The notes below the pieces were generated by a model. It ran no database searches. It had not been told where the DNA came from and worked only from the letters and a program-made list of their open reading frames with translations. Made by a program: the position numbers and the translations under genes. Below are positions 22,688 through 33,700 of a DNA stretch of 64,000 nucleotides, piece after piece. Numbering within the stretch: the stretch's first letter is position 1; every line of letters starts with the position of its first letter. Source of the stretch: Kappaphycus alvarezii (Eukaryota > Rhodophyta > Florideophyceae > Gigartinales > Solieriaceae); contig NADL03000123.1 in the NCBI GenBank assembly GCA_002205965.3, positions 62,001-126,000 of the forward strand. Direction: 5' to 3'.

Positions 22688-23045
22688 AAGAAGATTATCT
22701 TTTTGGCTGCGCAATATCTCCGAGGATGCGAACGATGCGCAGGTCATTTCTTATTTCATGATAAGCATCTGTTTATGTTTTAGGGCGCTACATGGACCGC
22801 ACTTATCTTACGAAGATTCGTTCTTGATGATGCGCGTCTTCTTTTCTTATCGGCATCCATTCCTCCGGCATCTTCCAGAAGAGTTTGCATATCACATATA
22901 TTTTTTCACTCTTGGAAGATTCGGAAGAGTCACGGAAGAAGAATGTATTCAACCCCACCTCGATGTTATCAAACCAATATATGAGGCTATGCTACAAAGT
23001 GAGGTACCAGTAATGCGAACCTACTTTTTAGAGCATCATATTGGT
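22688..23045 (+). other. unrecognised domain, copy 2, downstream of Gypsy-2 integrase
   Basis: It is clearly homologous to copy 1: FMISICLCFRALHGPHLSYE, MRVFFSYRH, FTLGRFGRV and LDVIKPIYEAM align in order with copy 1. A Gly/Pro/Arg/Ser-rich linker (about 22505-22680) separates the copies. By eye roughly a third of residues are identical, so the duplication is much older than the insertion of this element. Confidence 0.75.
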
Positions 23046-23163
23046 AATCAGTTGCATCCGTACCCGTTTGAGAGACCATACATTTTATCAATAAGACAGC
23101 GAACACTAACGGAAGCAGAAGAAGCAGTGACGAGTCGGGACGTTCGTCTTGAGCGAGAGGGCG

Positions 23164-23873
23164 TGATGTGCGCAAATTCGCACACGAAAAAAATCTAGAT
23201 GAGGACCATGATTGTATACAGTATCGGAATTGGGAAGATATTTTTACAGTTTTTGAATTTGCAAGATATTTTTAATTTGGGTGAGTGTGGCAAATTCATC
23301 GGTTGATTTTTTCATTTTAGGACACGCTCTCATAGTAGATGTCAGTACAGTTCCAGGTTGTGGGTGATACTAAAGTAGCTCTGAAAGGTCTATATAATGG
23401 CCACATCAATTCCCACCCCTGGCCGATGGGTGGCTGGCATGGGTATGGCACCTAGATATTTACCTTGAGGAAATATCTTCTAATAGTCTCTCTGGTTCAC
23501 ACGATTACCGTGAATACATTTTATGGTTATTAGTATGTTTGTTTGAGACTTTTGGGTAGCCAAAAGTCTATATAAGCCGAGTAAACTGCTTCCTTTAGTG
23601 GAGGTGAAGCAAGTTGGCAGACAACTTCAAGCCAAGTCCGAGTAGTAGGAAGTTGAGAGTCAACTTCAGACCCAAGAAGCGTTTATTTTACGCTAGTCAC
23701 TAGCATAGGTGGTAGACCCTGCCCCTTTACTGCTTGTAGCCCTTTCAACTGTCTTCCTATCCACTCCTTTTGTTCGTTCAACTATATCACGGTAGCACTT
23801 TTGTCGCTCGCAACACCTCTTTCTTGGGTAATTGGTTCTGAGGATCTCTTCTCTTGTCGATTTATCCCTAACA
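23164..23873 (+). repeat. 3' LTR of Gypsy-2
   Basis: It begins TGATGTGCGC and ends TATCCCTAACA, matching the 5' LTR throughout with scattered differences. CAATG follows, compared with CACTG before the 5' LTR. Confidence 0.9.
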
Positions 23874-23953
23874 CAATGTGCAGATCCGGGCTGAAGGAGG
23901 CTGCCCATGCATCTTTTTGCCAGAACGTCTTGGCCCAGACCGCTTTCTGCACC
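23874..23953 (-). mobile_element. LINE-A, continuation upstream of the Gypsy-2 insertion
   Basis: The minus strand reads VWAKTFWQKDAWAASFSPDL and continues in frame into the part at 16400 and below once Gypsy-2 and one target copy are removed. LINE-A is cut off on its 5' side at about 23953, where LINE-B ends. Confidence 0.65.
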
Positions 23954-26863
23954 CTATGTAGTTTAGTTTAGTTTACCACATACAAATGCAGGTGCAACAT
24001 GCAAAGTCTTGAATATTCCACTGTAACAAGCTTAAAGCAATCAGGCTTGAATAGGGTGGCGAAACTCTGCATGTTGTGGGCGCGCCATGTTATAGATGCG
24101 GCACACGTCGATCAAATCAAATACAGGTTCTTCACTCCTCCCGTAGAGCGTCGGCTGCAGGTTGCGACAGCAGCCGCTTATTCGTCGATTACCTTCGACT
24201 TAGTTGCAGACGGCAATCCAAGTGAGTCGAAGGCTAGCGGCACAAACTTCCATCCCAATTTTGATTGCCCTGGGAGGGCTTCACCGGGATGGCTGCTACT
24301 TGCTGGCAAGCTCCCTAATTTTCCGTCGTTCCGCTGCATTGAAAACGGCGCGCTCCTCAGGCGCGCTGTCACTGTGACTTCGTACGCCACCGGGAGGGGC
24401 GGCAAGTTGTTGATCTCTTCCGATGGGTACACTAGAATTTCGGCAGGCCGTGCATTCAGTCCGGAAGAAAGTATTTCACCTAATATTGAAGCCGAATCCT
24501 GCCGCCTTGAACACTTGTCGGCCAAATACCTTCACTACGGCATCGTGCCGGTTAGTCCATCCCAGGCCTTTTTTGCAAGAATCCGCGGCATGGTCACCTC
24601 GGTTGTCCATGGGCCTGTTGCACTCCGCTCATTGCAGCGGCACAGTGCCGTCAAACACGTGAACTCCCAGGTGGCGTCGTAGCATCACTGATCACATCTT
24701 ATTATAAGTTCGGCAGACCGCAGACGGATGTGCGGTGAGAAAGGCTGCAGCAGGCGTCTCTAAGTATGCCTGTCGGCGGATCCTTCGCCGGATAGCAGCT
24801 TCCGTGTGCAGCACGGTGCTCGGGAACCTCTCCCTTCGTCTTATTCCCAGAATATCTTTGCTGCCGACTTGCCCAGGCTTGATACAAAATACTGTGTGTA
24901 TTATGGGGCTTGTTTTCAAGATTGGCCGCTGTCAGCGTTTCTGGGAGACCACCATGTCCGCCAGAGAAGCTTGGGTGGAGTCGTCGACAAACTCGAGAAG
25001 GTGGCTATCGGCGTGTGCATAGCATTGGGCACGGTGCTGGGCTACGCAAGGATCATCGGGGCACCTCACTTGTTCGGAGTCATGATCTTGGCCGCATACG
25101 GCGCTAAATTCAGCGTTGCCACGGGTGTGAATCGTGGAATCCGAGTCGCAACGGAAGAGCCACTTGGTAGCGGACGGCATTTGTCATCGCATGTTGTTTG
25201 ACCCCGAGTAATATTCCACCCGTTCTTCGTCAAATCTCATTGCCAGGACGCATGTTGCACTCGGCGGTGTTAGCTTCATCACATGATGTAGCTTGCATGC
25301 CCAGGCACAAACACGGTGGAGGGGGAACCGGATGCTAGCATCCCAATCCAGTCGATCAGCGAAAACGTGTTTGTGCATCCTGCAATTTTTTGATATTGGT
25401 GCTGGTGGGTGTGGCAGCAAGGTGGTGGGGTCAAGAGGTCCAAGGTCAATGGAGTACGTGCGTCCAGGTATTCCCAGGCAGTAGTGGCGGAGAGGCGGCC
25501 GCGCTTGGGCCAGGAGAAAGGCAAGGTCCCTCGAGCCGGCGTCCCAGCAGAGCGGCGAATCACGGAGATGTATGCGGCAGACCGTTCACGAGCCGGTGCA
25601 GCATCTGTAATGCTGGCGGCCACAGCAGAATGTAAGAACTGGGCGATAACGGAGAACCACTGCCCTTTGAGCGGGACGGGCAGACAGACTTGGTTCCACG
25701 CGCTTGGTCTGAGGGCGATGCCGTGTAGTGCTGCATACTATGACTCTTGCAGTGCGTCAAACTCCACGGAAGCAGCGTATTCGTGCTTGGGGGCGAGCTT
25801 GAACGAGTGCGGTAGAAGGCAGGTCGAGGCACAGATCCAGTGCATATGGAAACGGGCTTGGTTGTCTTCAACGTGGTGGAGGAGCTGGAGGGTGCGTCGC
25901 CACCCCACAATCTTGGCCCTGAGGTAGCCATCCGTGAACACCCGGTTGCCGATTGCACACCGAGGAGTTCGAAGCGTCCATCGAGCACTCGGCAAATGGA
26001 AACTCATCGAGAAGAGCAGCACGGTCCGGAGGGGGCGCATGAGGCCAGAAGATTCGTGTTTCCGCATGTTGAGAAACAATCCGTAGGTCGGGTTCTCTCG
26101 GTTGAGGAAGCGAGCGCTCGCCGGAGACCATTTAGGGATCCTATGATTGTCCCGCCGTCTGCGTACCATTGGTTGAGTGCGATGTCTGTCTCCTCTGCGA
26201 TCTTAGAAACAAGCTGTTGTATCGTGAGGAAGAACAGAAGCATACTGACAAGGTCGCCCTGTTTGGTGCCCTGGGTACTCGCCATGGCCTTACGATTCGG
26301 ATGAGCAACGGCGGTTGAAGCACGACCGTTCATCATGTTGAATTTATCGGCGAAGGTAGGGCGGAGAGGGTAGAAAACAGACCATGGACTGGGTGTCAAC
26401 GCGATTAACGAGTTGTACGCGTCTCTTAAAACTGTAAGCCACATGAGGGGCTGCAACCGACCGACGTAACATCGTACGCGTGTCGTGTACGATGGCATCC
26501 ATCCCAGCTTTGACGCCGTTGGCCGTTTGGAAAGGCGACAAGAAATCCCGAGACTCGTCGAGGGCGAAAGGAAGCAGCGTCTTTGTAACGATCCGCCGCA
26601 GGACCGAGCCCAAGGCGATTGGCCGTATCTGCCCGGCTTTGGCTGAAGCGGGAGAAACGTCGCAGTCGTAAGAATCGGTAGCACGAGTCGGGGAGGTTAG
26701 CAATTGCGATCCGTTTACCAGCTTGTGAGGACACTGAGGCCAGTAACACCAGCCTCTGAGCTGACAAAAATCCTGACGAGTAGACGGAACCATCTTGAGG
26801 GCATGCGGTCTGGGTCAGGAGGGGTGTCCGTGAGATGCCGCGTGCCGCACATTCCATGGGGGC
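23954..26863 (-). mobile_element. LINE-B (non-LTR retrotransposon): reverse transcriptase and C-terminal domain
   Basis: The minus strand encodes a non-LTR-type reverse transcriptase. Landmarks are IRPIALGSVLRRIVTKTLLP (about 26560-26620), FQTANGVKAGMDAIVHDTR, STQGTKQGDLVSMLLFFLT (about 26220-26280) and NQWYADGGTIIGSL at about 26140-26180, where the catalytic YADD reads YADG. Downstream come a thumb-like part (AIGNRVFTDGYLRAKIVGWR) and a C-terminal domain with the NRGDHAADSC...RHD block (about 24560-24630) typical of this LINE group. Frame changes are frequent. The 3' end at about 23954 has a short (TAAAC)3-like tail. The upstream part continues at 28221 beyond a solo LTR. Confidence 0.75.
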
Positions 26864-28220
26864 TGATGTGCGCAAATTCGCCCACGAAAAAAATATAGAA
26901 GAGAACCAAATTTGTATACAGTATCGGAATTTGGAAGATATTTTTACAGTTTCTGAATTTGCAAGAATTTTAATTTGATGAGTGTCGAAAATCATATAAT
27001 AATCTTAACTTCATTCATTAAAAGAGGCGTACGAGCCTAGCTAAATCTTTGGTTGATTTTGTAATTTAAGAACTTGTGTCATTAATAGGTGCCATTATTG
27101 TACACGTCCAAGGTCGTCTTACTTTTCGAAAATGTCGCAGTATTTAAAGTTCGAATAGACGTCGTTGAATCACCCCCGCCATCAACTACCCCATCAGCCC
27201 ACCCCTTCTTTTGGCCCTTAACATACCAACCTCCGCCTTCCTTCACCATAACCATGTCATCCTGAGGCTCTCGTCCACTCAACGCTTTGGCCCTGATGGC
27301 AAAATGTTCAACTCACTAGATGATTACTGCAGAAGGTTGGACCAGGAACGCGTTCGGGAGTGGGTCAGCCGTAACTGCTTCGAGCAGCAGAAGAGGCAGA
27401 GAAGGAAGAGGACGACTAGGCGGATCCGTGGGAGCCACTAGTGTATAACAGTGGGGGCTCCCATGGAGAATGAAGGGGAGACTGAGGGATTAATTATGAT
27501 CTCTGACTCTTCTGACGAAGATGAAGAGAGGAGTGAAGAGGAGGATGAGGAGGATGAGAGGGAGGGAGATATGGGAAAGTGCTGGATTAGTGGGGAAGGA
27601 GCCAGAAAATAAGACCAGGTGGTCCCGACTCTGGAACAGGATGGGGGCGTCCTCAGTGATCTAGATATATCGCAGGAGGCAATGGAGAATTCTAAGCCTT
27701 TCGCGGATATTTGTGTGGACTGCCTGGGTAGAATGGATATTTTCGGGGAAATTTTGGCTCTGATATAGAGGACTACGATATTAAGAAAGAATCTAGATAT
27801 TTATCCTGATAGTATCTGCTGTTAGTCTTCTCGTTCACACGATTCCATTTGGTTTCATTTATGGTTCTTAGTATGTTTATTTGTTACTTCAGGGTTAGCC
27901 AAAAAGTTTATATAAGCTGATTAAACTGCTTCCTCTTGTGGAGTTCAAGCAAGTTGGCAGACAACTTCAAGTCAAGATCCGAATAGTAGGTAGTTGAGAG
28001 TCAACTTCAGACCCAAGAAACATTTTTCCTACGCTAGTCGCAGAGCATCAGTGGTAGACCCTGTCCCTTCCATACTTGCTTGTAGCCTCTCAAATCTCTT
28101 CCATATACACTCCTTTTTGTTCGTTCACCTATACCACGGAAGCACTTTTGCCGCTTGCAACACCTCCTTCTTGGGGTAGTTTGTTCTGAGTATCTCTTCT
28201 CCCACGATTTACCCCTATCA
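26864..28220 (+). mobile_element. solo LTR of the Gypsy-2 family, long variant
   Basis: It starts TGATGTGCGCAAATTCGC and ends CGATTTACCCCTATCA like the Gypsy-2 LTRs, and is flanked by a perfect 5-bp duplication GGGGC (26859-26863 and 28221-28225). At 1357 bp it is nearly twice as long as the 710-bp Gypsy-2 LTRs; the surplus lies between about 27090 and 27780. It interrupts LINE-B: removing it with one GGGGC restores the LINE-B reading frame (ISEAPMECAARGIS). It is more diverged than the Gypsy-2 LTRs and so probably older or of another subfamily. Confidence 0.85.
27090..27780 (+). other. extra segment within the long solo LTR, coding-like
   Basis: About 690 bp replace the short stretch around 16575-16690 of the Gypsy-2 LTR. 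The segment has a plus-strand frame (27211-27441) ending in a very basic QQKRQRRKRTTRRIRGSH. A second frame (27463-27612) encodes an acidic peptide with SDSSDEDEERSEEEDEEDE, and a third short stretch follows before 27770. I recognise no family. It may be captured host sequence, an LTR-resident passenger, or an ancestral part lost from the shorter LTRs. Confidence 0.55.
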
Positions 28221-29449
28221 GGGGCCTCGGAGATGGGTGGGGGAGGAGGGAGACTTTCTGCGGGGAGGGGAATGATTGGGTGGCCAGGCGTGGGATGCGG
28301 GACTCGGAGCTGCTGGGATGTGGCCGAGTCGTTGACGAAGACCGCATGGCCTTACGCACCGCGCGTCGCAAAGAGAGCCTTCACGCGACAGGAGCGATGT
28401 TTGTCGCTGCAGCCTGAGCCAAGAGGAAGGCGGTGACGCTCGACCAATTCGGACCGGGCCTGGTGTGCGGCAAGAGCTTCAGCCCACAGGGGGCCCCTTG
28501 GGAACCGATATGGGCACGCCTGATGCGGTCTTGGAGGGGGAACTTTGGTGTTTTACTCTTGGAAGATATATCCAATCTATCTCATGGTTTCCAGACAATC
28601 TAAATAGACTCAAAAAGGGTGTACGACACATTAATGGGGAAGGAACTACGCTCCCTAAAATGCTACGATTTCTGTCTTGGAGTGCCTGTTGTCCTTTTTG
28701 GTGATGCTAGCCTTGCTTACCCCGCAAATTGCGACGTAGTACGACCGTGGGAAGCATGTATAGGTGAAGAAAGGCCCGCTACTAGGCGTCCTCGCCTTGA
28801 GCGTTTGCACCCGCCTTGACAGCTTGATCAAAAGGAGTACGAACAGTCTGAGGGAAGCGGTGGGAATATCCTGAAAAGTTTCAGCTTCTCGTAGGGGGTG
28901 CGGAGTAGTTCTTTCCGAGTTGGAAGGAACGCTCCACACGGCGAGTCGGCTGTGATGTAGTAATGGGCATTTTGGAGGTAGGTGAGCACATGACGGCAGG
29001 TCCTAGTCAGAGCTCCATTCCTGAGGCCGATGGCGCTGCTCAGCAGGCTGAGGACTGTCCATGGCCAGTGTCGATGGACGCGGAGTGTCAGGCGGGGCCG
29101 GAGCAACATAAGCGCGTCGGGTAGCGGCCCGAGATAAGCCCTCATGACCGGGGCCTAGGACGGAGATCGTGTCACAAGTGTTCATGATAGTCTCGATCTG
29201 CGTCAGGGTGCTTGATGCGGTCCGAGCATCGGCGCTTGGACACTTTCGACGAGGAATCCGGGACTGACCAGAGGGCGTTGTAGAGGTCGGCCCATCCGTT
29301 ATTACATCGGGAGGAGGGGACGTGGGGTGGGGTGGAACTTCGCGCTTGCTTGCCACAGGCTCAGCCCGGGCGACATTACTGTCGACCGGGGCTTTTACAT
29401 TGACATTGTTTGGGGGCCGGCCTGGTGGGTCTAGCGGTGTTCCGAGCAA
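28221..29449 (-). mobile_element. LINE-B, 5' part upstream of the solo LTR
   Basis: The minus strand continues the LINE-B coding region: a Pro/Ser-rich stretch next to the solo LTR, a segment around 28530-28830 in which conserved-looking pieces lie in different frames, and FFPPLPS and GPGHEGLSRAATRRAYV further upstream (about 28860-29150). The N-terminal part (29150-29449) is rich in Pro, Ser, Thr and Arg. No clear endonuclease domain is seen. The 5' boundary is uncertain. Confidence 0.5.
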
Positions 29450-30621
29450 GGGCAGACCTTGGGCGGTGGGCGGAGTCTATCTCTTGGATATGATTCATGA
29501 GTGCGCGGTCGAAAGCTTGGAGGATATAGGGGCGCACACACGAGCGGCGCTCGGCGTGTTGGAGACGGTGGCGTTATGACGCAATGCTAGTTCTAAATGC
29601 CACCTGCAACGAAGGGCCCTAGAGCTTTGCCCAGCCTCCGCCCGAGGCTGAGGTTTCACGGTGAGGTCGCGGTTTTGTTTTCACAGGTATGCGTGCACGG
29701 CGCGGAAACTTTAAAGTAGACATACGTCCATTTCCCCACGAGGGGGATGATGATATGTGGGGCAGCCCTATCTGCCACCAGCGACGCTTCCAAGAGAACG
29801 CGCTGGCGGCTTCGAACGAAGGGAACGTATAGGCCAGGTTCCGGGGAAAGCGCCATATGTAGGAGCGGGGTGGGGGCGGTGGGAGCTCACGCTCGCCAGT
29901 CCGATGATCAAGGCGAAGCGGGTTCTCATTCAAGCAGGCAAGAAAGGCATTTCCGTGGGAAACGGTTGCATTCTTCTCGGGCTGGTTAGTAATGGCTCTT
30001 GCACGTGGATATGTCATCATCTACGGGCAAATAGCTGACGCCACAGCTGGAAGGTCTAATTACGTTAGCGGGAGGAAGAGGGTCTCCGGTAGTGAGCCTG
30101 CAACAACCCTGGACCAGGACCGGCTCGCGGAACCAGCCGAAGAACTTTGCTGGGGGGGAGAAGAGGCAGGTGCCGGTCGCGGATGGAGCGGGGGTTGGGA
30201 AGGGGATAGATAAAGGGATTGGATGAGGTCTGCATAGGTCTACAGGGGAAAAGAGAGAGAGCGAAAGAAAAAAGGGGCCACCGTGCACGCAATGCCCTCA
30301 GAACCCTCACATGCACACTCGATGCTCCTTTTTTGGGAAGAGAGGCTACTCAAAGGCAACCTGCTGGTCCAAGGGACAACGAGATGGAGGTCTTCGTGTA
30401 GTAATCGCCGGAGCAAGTTCAGACTCTGAAGAAGAAGATAAATGAGGAAATAGAATCACGATGAGCCCGTTGCCGTCGCCCAGGAGTCTTGCAAGGGCGA
30501 TGTGGTTGCCACGGCAAAGAGGGACGCTGACGGCCAAGCCGTTCCGAACCAACGCAGGGACAGTGTCATGGACATCGACGTGTTGATGAATGAGGCCCCT
30601 TTCGCTCTCCCGCTAAGGAGT
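29450..30621. other. unassigned region between LINE-B and Copia-1
   Basis: Overlapping short frames occur on both strands, and I recognise none. It may hold the 5' end of LINE-B or a fragment of LINE-A. A plus-strand frame up to about 30620 has some gag-like character (MDIDVLMNEAPFALPLRS), but the evidence is thin. Confidence 0.35.
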
Positions 30622-30787
30622 TGAATGAGCACGTGTGCGGCACTCTTCAACATCACCACTCTATTATGTTCAGACCAAGGTGGTGATGTACACATTGTCA
30701 CAGGGAATCAACAATCGAGTGTTCAGATCAGCACAGGCACGTATCGGGCACAAGACTATCGTTTGTAATATTATGGGATGTTCTGCC
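30622..30787 (+). repeat. 5' terminal repeat of Copia-1
   Basis: It shares GAGCACGTGT, AACAATCGAGTNTTCAGATC and a CAAGACTATCGTTTGTAATA-type block with the repeat at 35362-35518. The outer boundary is approximate. Confidence 0.7.
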
Positions 30788-33700
30788 ATGGTTTAATTGC
30801 ATATGCGTACACGACAAGATGTTAAATGATCAGACAATTCGATAGCGCAGAACTGTCCAATAGTAACGCATACAATGGTAGCATCTGACAACTTTTCAAA
30901 ATGCTCAATAACAATACTTTCATATCAAGTTAGATGCTGGGAATACTGTTTACACCAGGTAGGATGTAGACACGGGATGATTAAGGATTGTTTTACTTTC
31001 GCTAGGAATTATTATAAGAACTTTGAATTAACACATATCTCTGCTGATCGGGAGATAACAGGGTCAATGAAAAAGAGCTTGGAAGTGGTTATGGGCCCAG
31101 CAGAACGCCTATGACCCTCAGACACGAACCAATTCCCTCTTTGATCAACTAATAATTCCCATAGTCGTCGCAGCAACAGAAATCTCATTTTATCAATCAC
31201 ATTTGCTCAATTCTTGTCGTTGACCTGGAAGACTCCAGGAAGATTCAAAAGTTTTACGGCAGGCAGGGGAGGACAATCAGCTATGGGCTGCCCATACTGA
31301 AGCTGTTCTTCAGGGGAAGGGAGTTTTGGGTATGGTTGACCAAGATGTACTTAACACTGAGGGTGAACTTGACCAGACCGTACAAACTAGTATTGCTACA
31401 GCAAGAATGGTCATAATACAAGGACCATGCTGTATCGAATACGGCTGGAAAGGTGCACCTTCAATCTAAACTGGCTAGGCTAACGTACAAGGGTCAGATC
31501 ATGCAAGACTATATTGGCGCTTTCGAAGAGAATTTAAATCGTCTCGCGGGAATTAGAAGTAAGGTCAGCCCGGACCTCCAAGTTGCCATGTTGCTCGCTT
31601 CCTTTGGAGATAAGAATAAGTCTCAGTTCGGTCACGCGATAACCTTACTGCAGAATGGTCAGGAGGGACTGGAGTTGGAAACTGCCACTGCCCGTCTCTT
31701 GTAGAAGTTTGAAGACCAGAATGATCGCCTGAATGCTGTTCAAAGCAAAATAGATCATGGGACGGGTCAGGCGCTAATGGCCAAGGGCAGGAACAGTAGA
31801 CACCGATTCCTCGAGGCGAGAAGAGGTGGTGCTACAACTGCAATAAGATGGGCCATATCGCAAGGTACTGTCCAAACAATGAGGGTATGAATCATAAGAA
31901 AGACTCAATCCACAAAGGGTCCCCATCTGACAGTGATGACAATGCAATCAGGTATTTGCACTCATGACAGGAATCAAGCCCACTCTCATTGAAGGCAACC
32001 ATTGTAGTTCAATTCTATCCCTCATGAAACACAAGTCAGACGAAAATGAACAATTCTTCTAGACTCAGGAGCCTATGACCAAATGACCAATAACAAGGAA
32101 TGGCTCACCGATGCAGCGCAAATTGAACCTTGCGCTATTTTCAACTGTGATGGGAGAAAGATCTATGCAACTCACAACGGAACAGTTTACGCAGTGAAAG
32201 AAGTCGGATATCCAGTAGATAAGCACGAGCGTGTAATCGTCCTCCATGAAGTACTTTATGTACTAAATCTAGTCTAAAACTTGATGTCATTAGCAAAGTT
32301 ATCAGACAACGGCAAACTAGTGAGGTTTGGACCGCGAGTGAAATGAAGCGGTACCAAAGAAGGGATAATAAAGTTCCAAGGAATACTCGGATACATTGGG
32401 TATACACAGTCAGGGTGAAACGCACTGGCTCTCTGAGGGTGAGGCATTGCACACAGGCCGGAAGCTCGAACTATGCGAGCCTTCACATTTCCAGGGGCAT
32501 TAATAATCATGGTGTAAGTTCACAGGAGAAAGCCATGAGACTCTGGCACAACAGACTAAGCCACATGAACCTGGAGAGCATCAAGTCCCTACACCGGAAA
32601 GGTTCTGTAACTGATTTGGACTTGAGCAGTCCTCATATTCAGAAAGCAGTATGCGAGAGCTACATGAGGGGAAATCAGAGCTGTCAGCCCCTCAGAACAA
32701 ATACACACAGAACAGCAGAACGGTGCATATTAGTATATTCGGACGTCTGTGGACCGATGTCCACCTCTCGTTCTCAGGATATTTATATTTCGTCACGTTT
32801 ATAGATGAAGGTACAGGCTATATGTCAGTATACACTATCTTCAGAAAGTCGGATGTATTGTCGAAGTTTAAGATTTACAGGCCGTGGTTGGAACGCAAGT
32901 TCTCATGCACTATCAAGAAGCTGCATTCAAATGGTGGTGGGGAGTACATTGGGATGAAGTCATACCTTGAAGAGGAAGGAATCGAACACTATCTGACCCG
33001 GAGATAATCCCCTAATTTGAACGGTATTGTGGAAAGGGCAAACCGAATCCTTGTGGAAAGCGCAAGGGCAATGCTAGACCATGCTTCTTTGTCAAGAGAG
33101 TTTTGCGCTGAAGCAATAATTCATGTCAACCAAATTCGTAATTTATTTCATTCCCCGAGAACAGTACTAAGGCGTCCTAAGAACTAATGCAAGGGCAAAA
33201 ACCAATTTTGGATATCTAAAGGTCTTCTGCTGCCTTGGATTGTATCACATACCCAAAGAGATTTGAAAGAAGCTCGACCCGAAGTCAAAGCTCGGGATAA
33301 TAAGAGTGTGCCATGAGAACCTACAATATAAAATATGGCTACCTTTGGAGGTCAGAGCTGTTTTCACTCGAGATGTGACAATTATAGAGAATCGGATTCC
33401 AGCTGAGCGCTTTTAGACGATTGATTACAACAGGGACGCTAATGACGATGATGATGAACTCCAAGGACATCAATCGTCGATTCACGCAGAAGAAACGACC
33501 CCCGCAGCACTAGTGGAACCATGAAGTGGGGAGGTGAGCACTCCGCAGAGTTTAGAGCCACCAAGCGATAAAGTTAATGAAATAACCAACATGGAGTCCC
33601 AGGGCGCATCTCAAGCAGAGGAAACGGTCACATGCACACCACCAGAAGTCCATGATGATGTGTAACCTGATGCGCTCAAAATCATTGAGCGTCATATCGC

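Larger units (their letters stand above)
16401..23873 (+). mobile_element. Gypsy-2: LTR retrotransposon of the Ty3/Gypsy class with extra 3' coding region, broken
   Basis: LTRs of about 710 bp flank the element. The interior has a gag region (17150-18070) ending in two CCHC zinc knuckles (CSYCHKPGHFANRC and CAKCGRYGHHESNC), a protease-like region (18560-18860), reverse transcriptase (19450-20000, block YIDDVVIFS), RNase H (20330-20720), the integrase HHCC zinc region (20980-21110), the integrase core (21180-21600) and its C-terminal part (21770-21970). Downstream lies an additional coding region with two copies of an unknown domain. The LTRs differ at only a few percent by eye, so it is fairly young; coding is interrupted at roughly six to eight points. 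Flanks CACTG and CAATG are an imperfect target duplication within LINE-A. Confidence 0.92.

Noticed and set aside
24806-25201. Plus-strand 131-codon frame as a host gene
   Set aside because: It is the reverse side of the LINE-B C-terminal coding region and has no independent support.
28540-28830. Possible transposase fragment on the plus strand (frames with FGDASLAYP)
   Set aside because: The minus strand reads as continuation of LINE-B across this stretch, which explains the sequence better.
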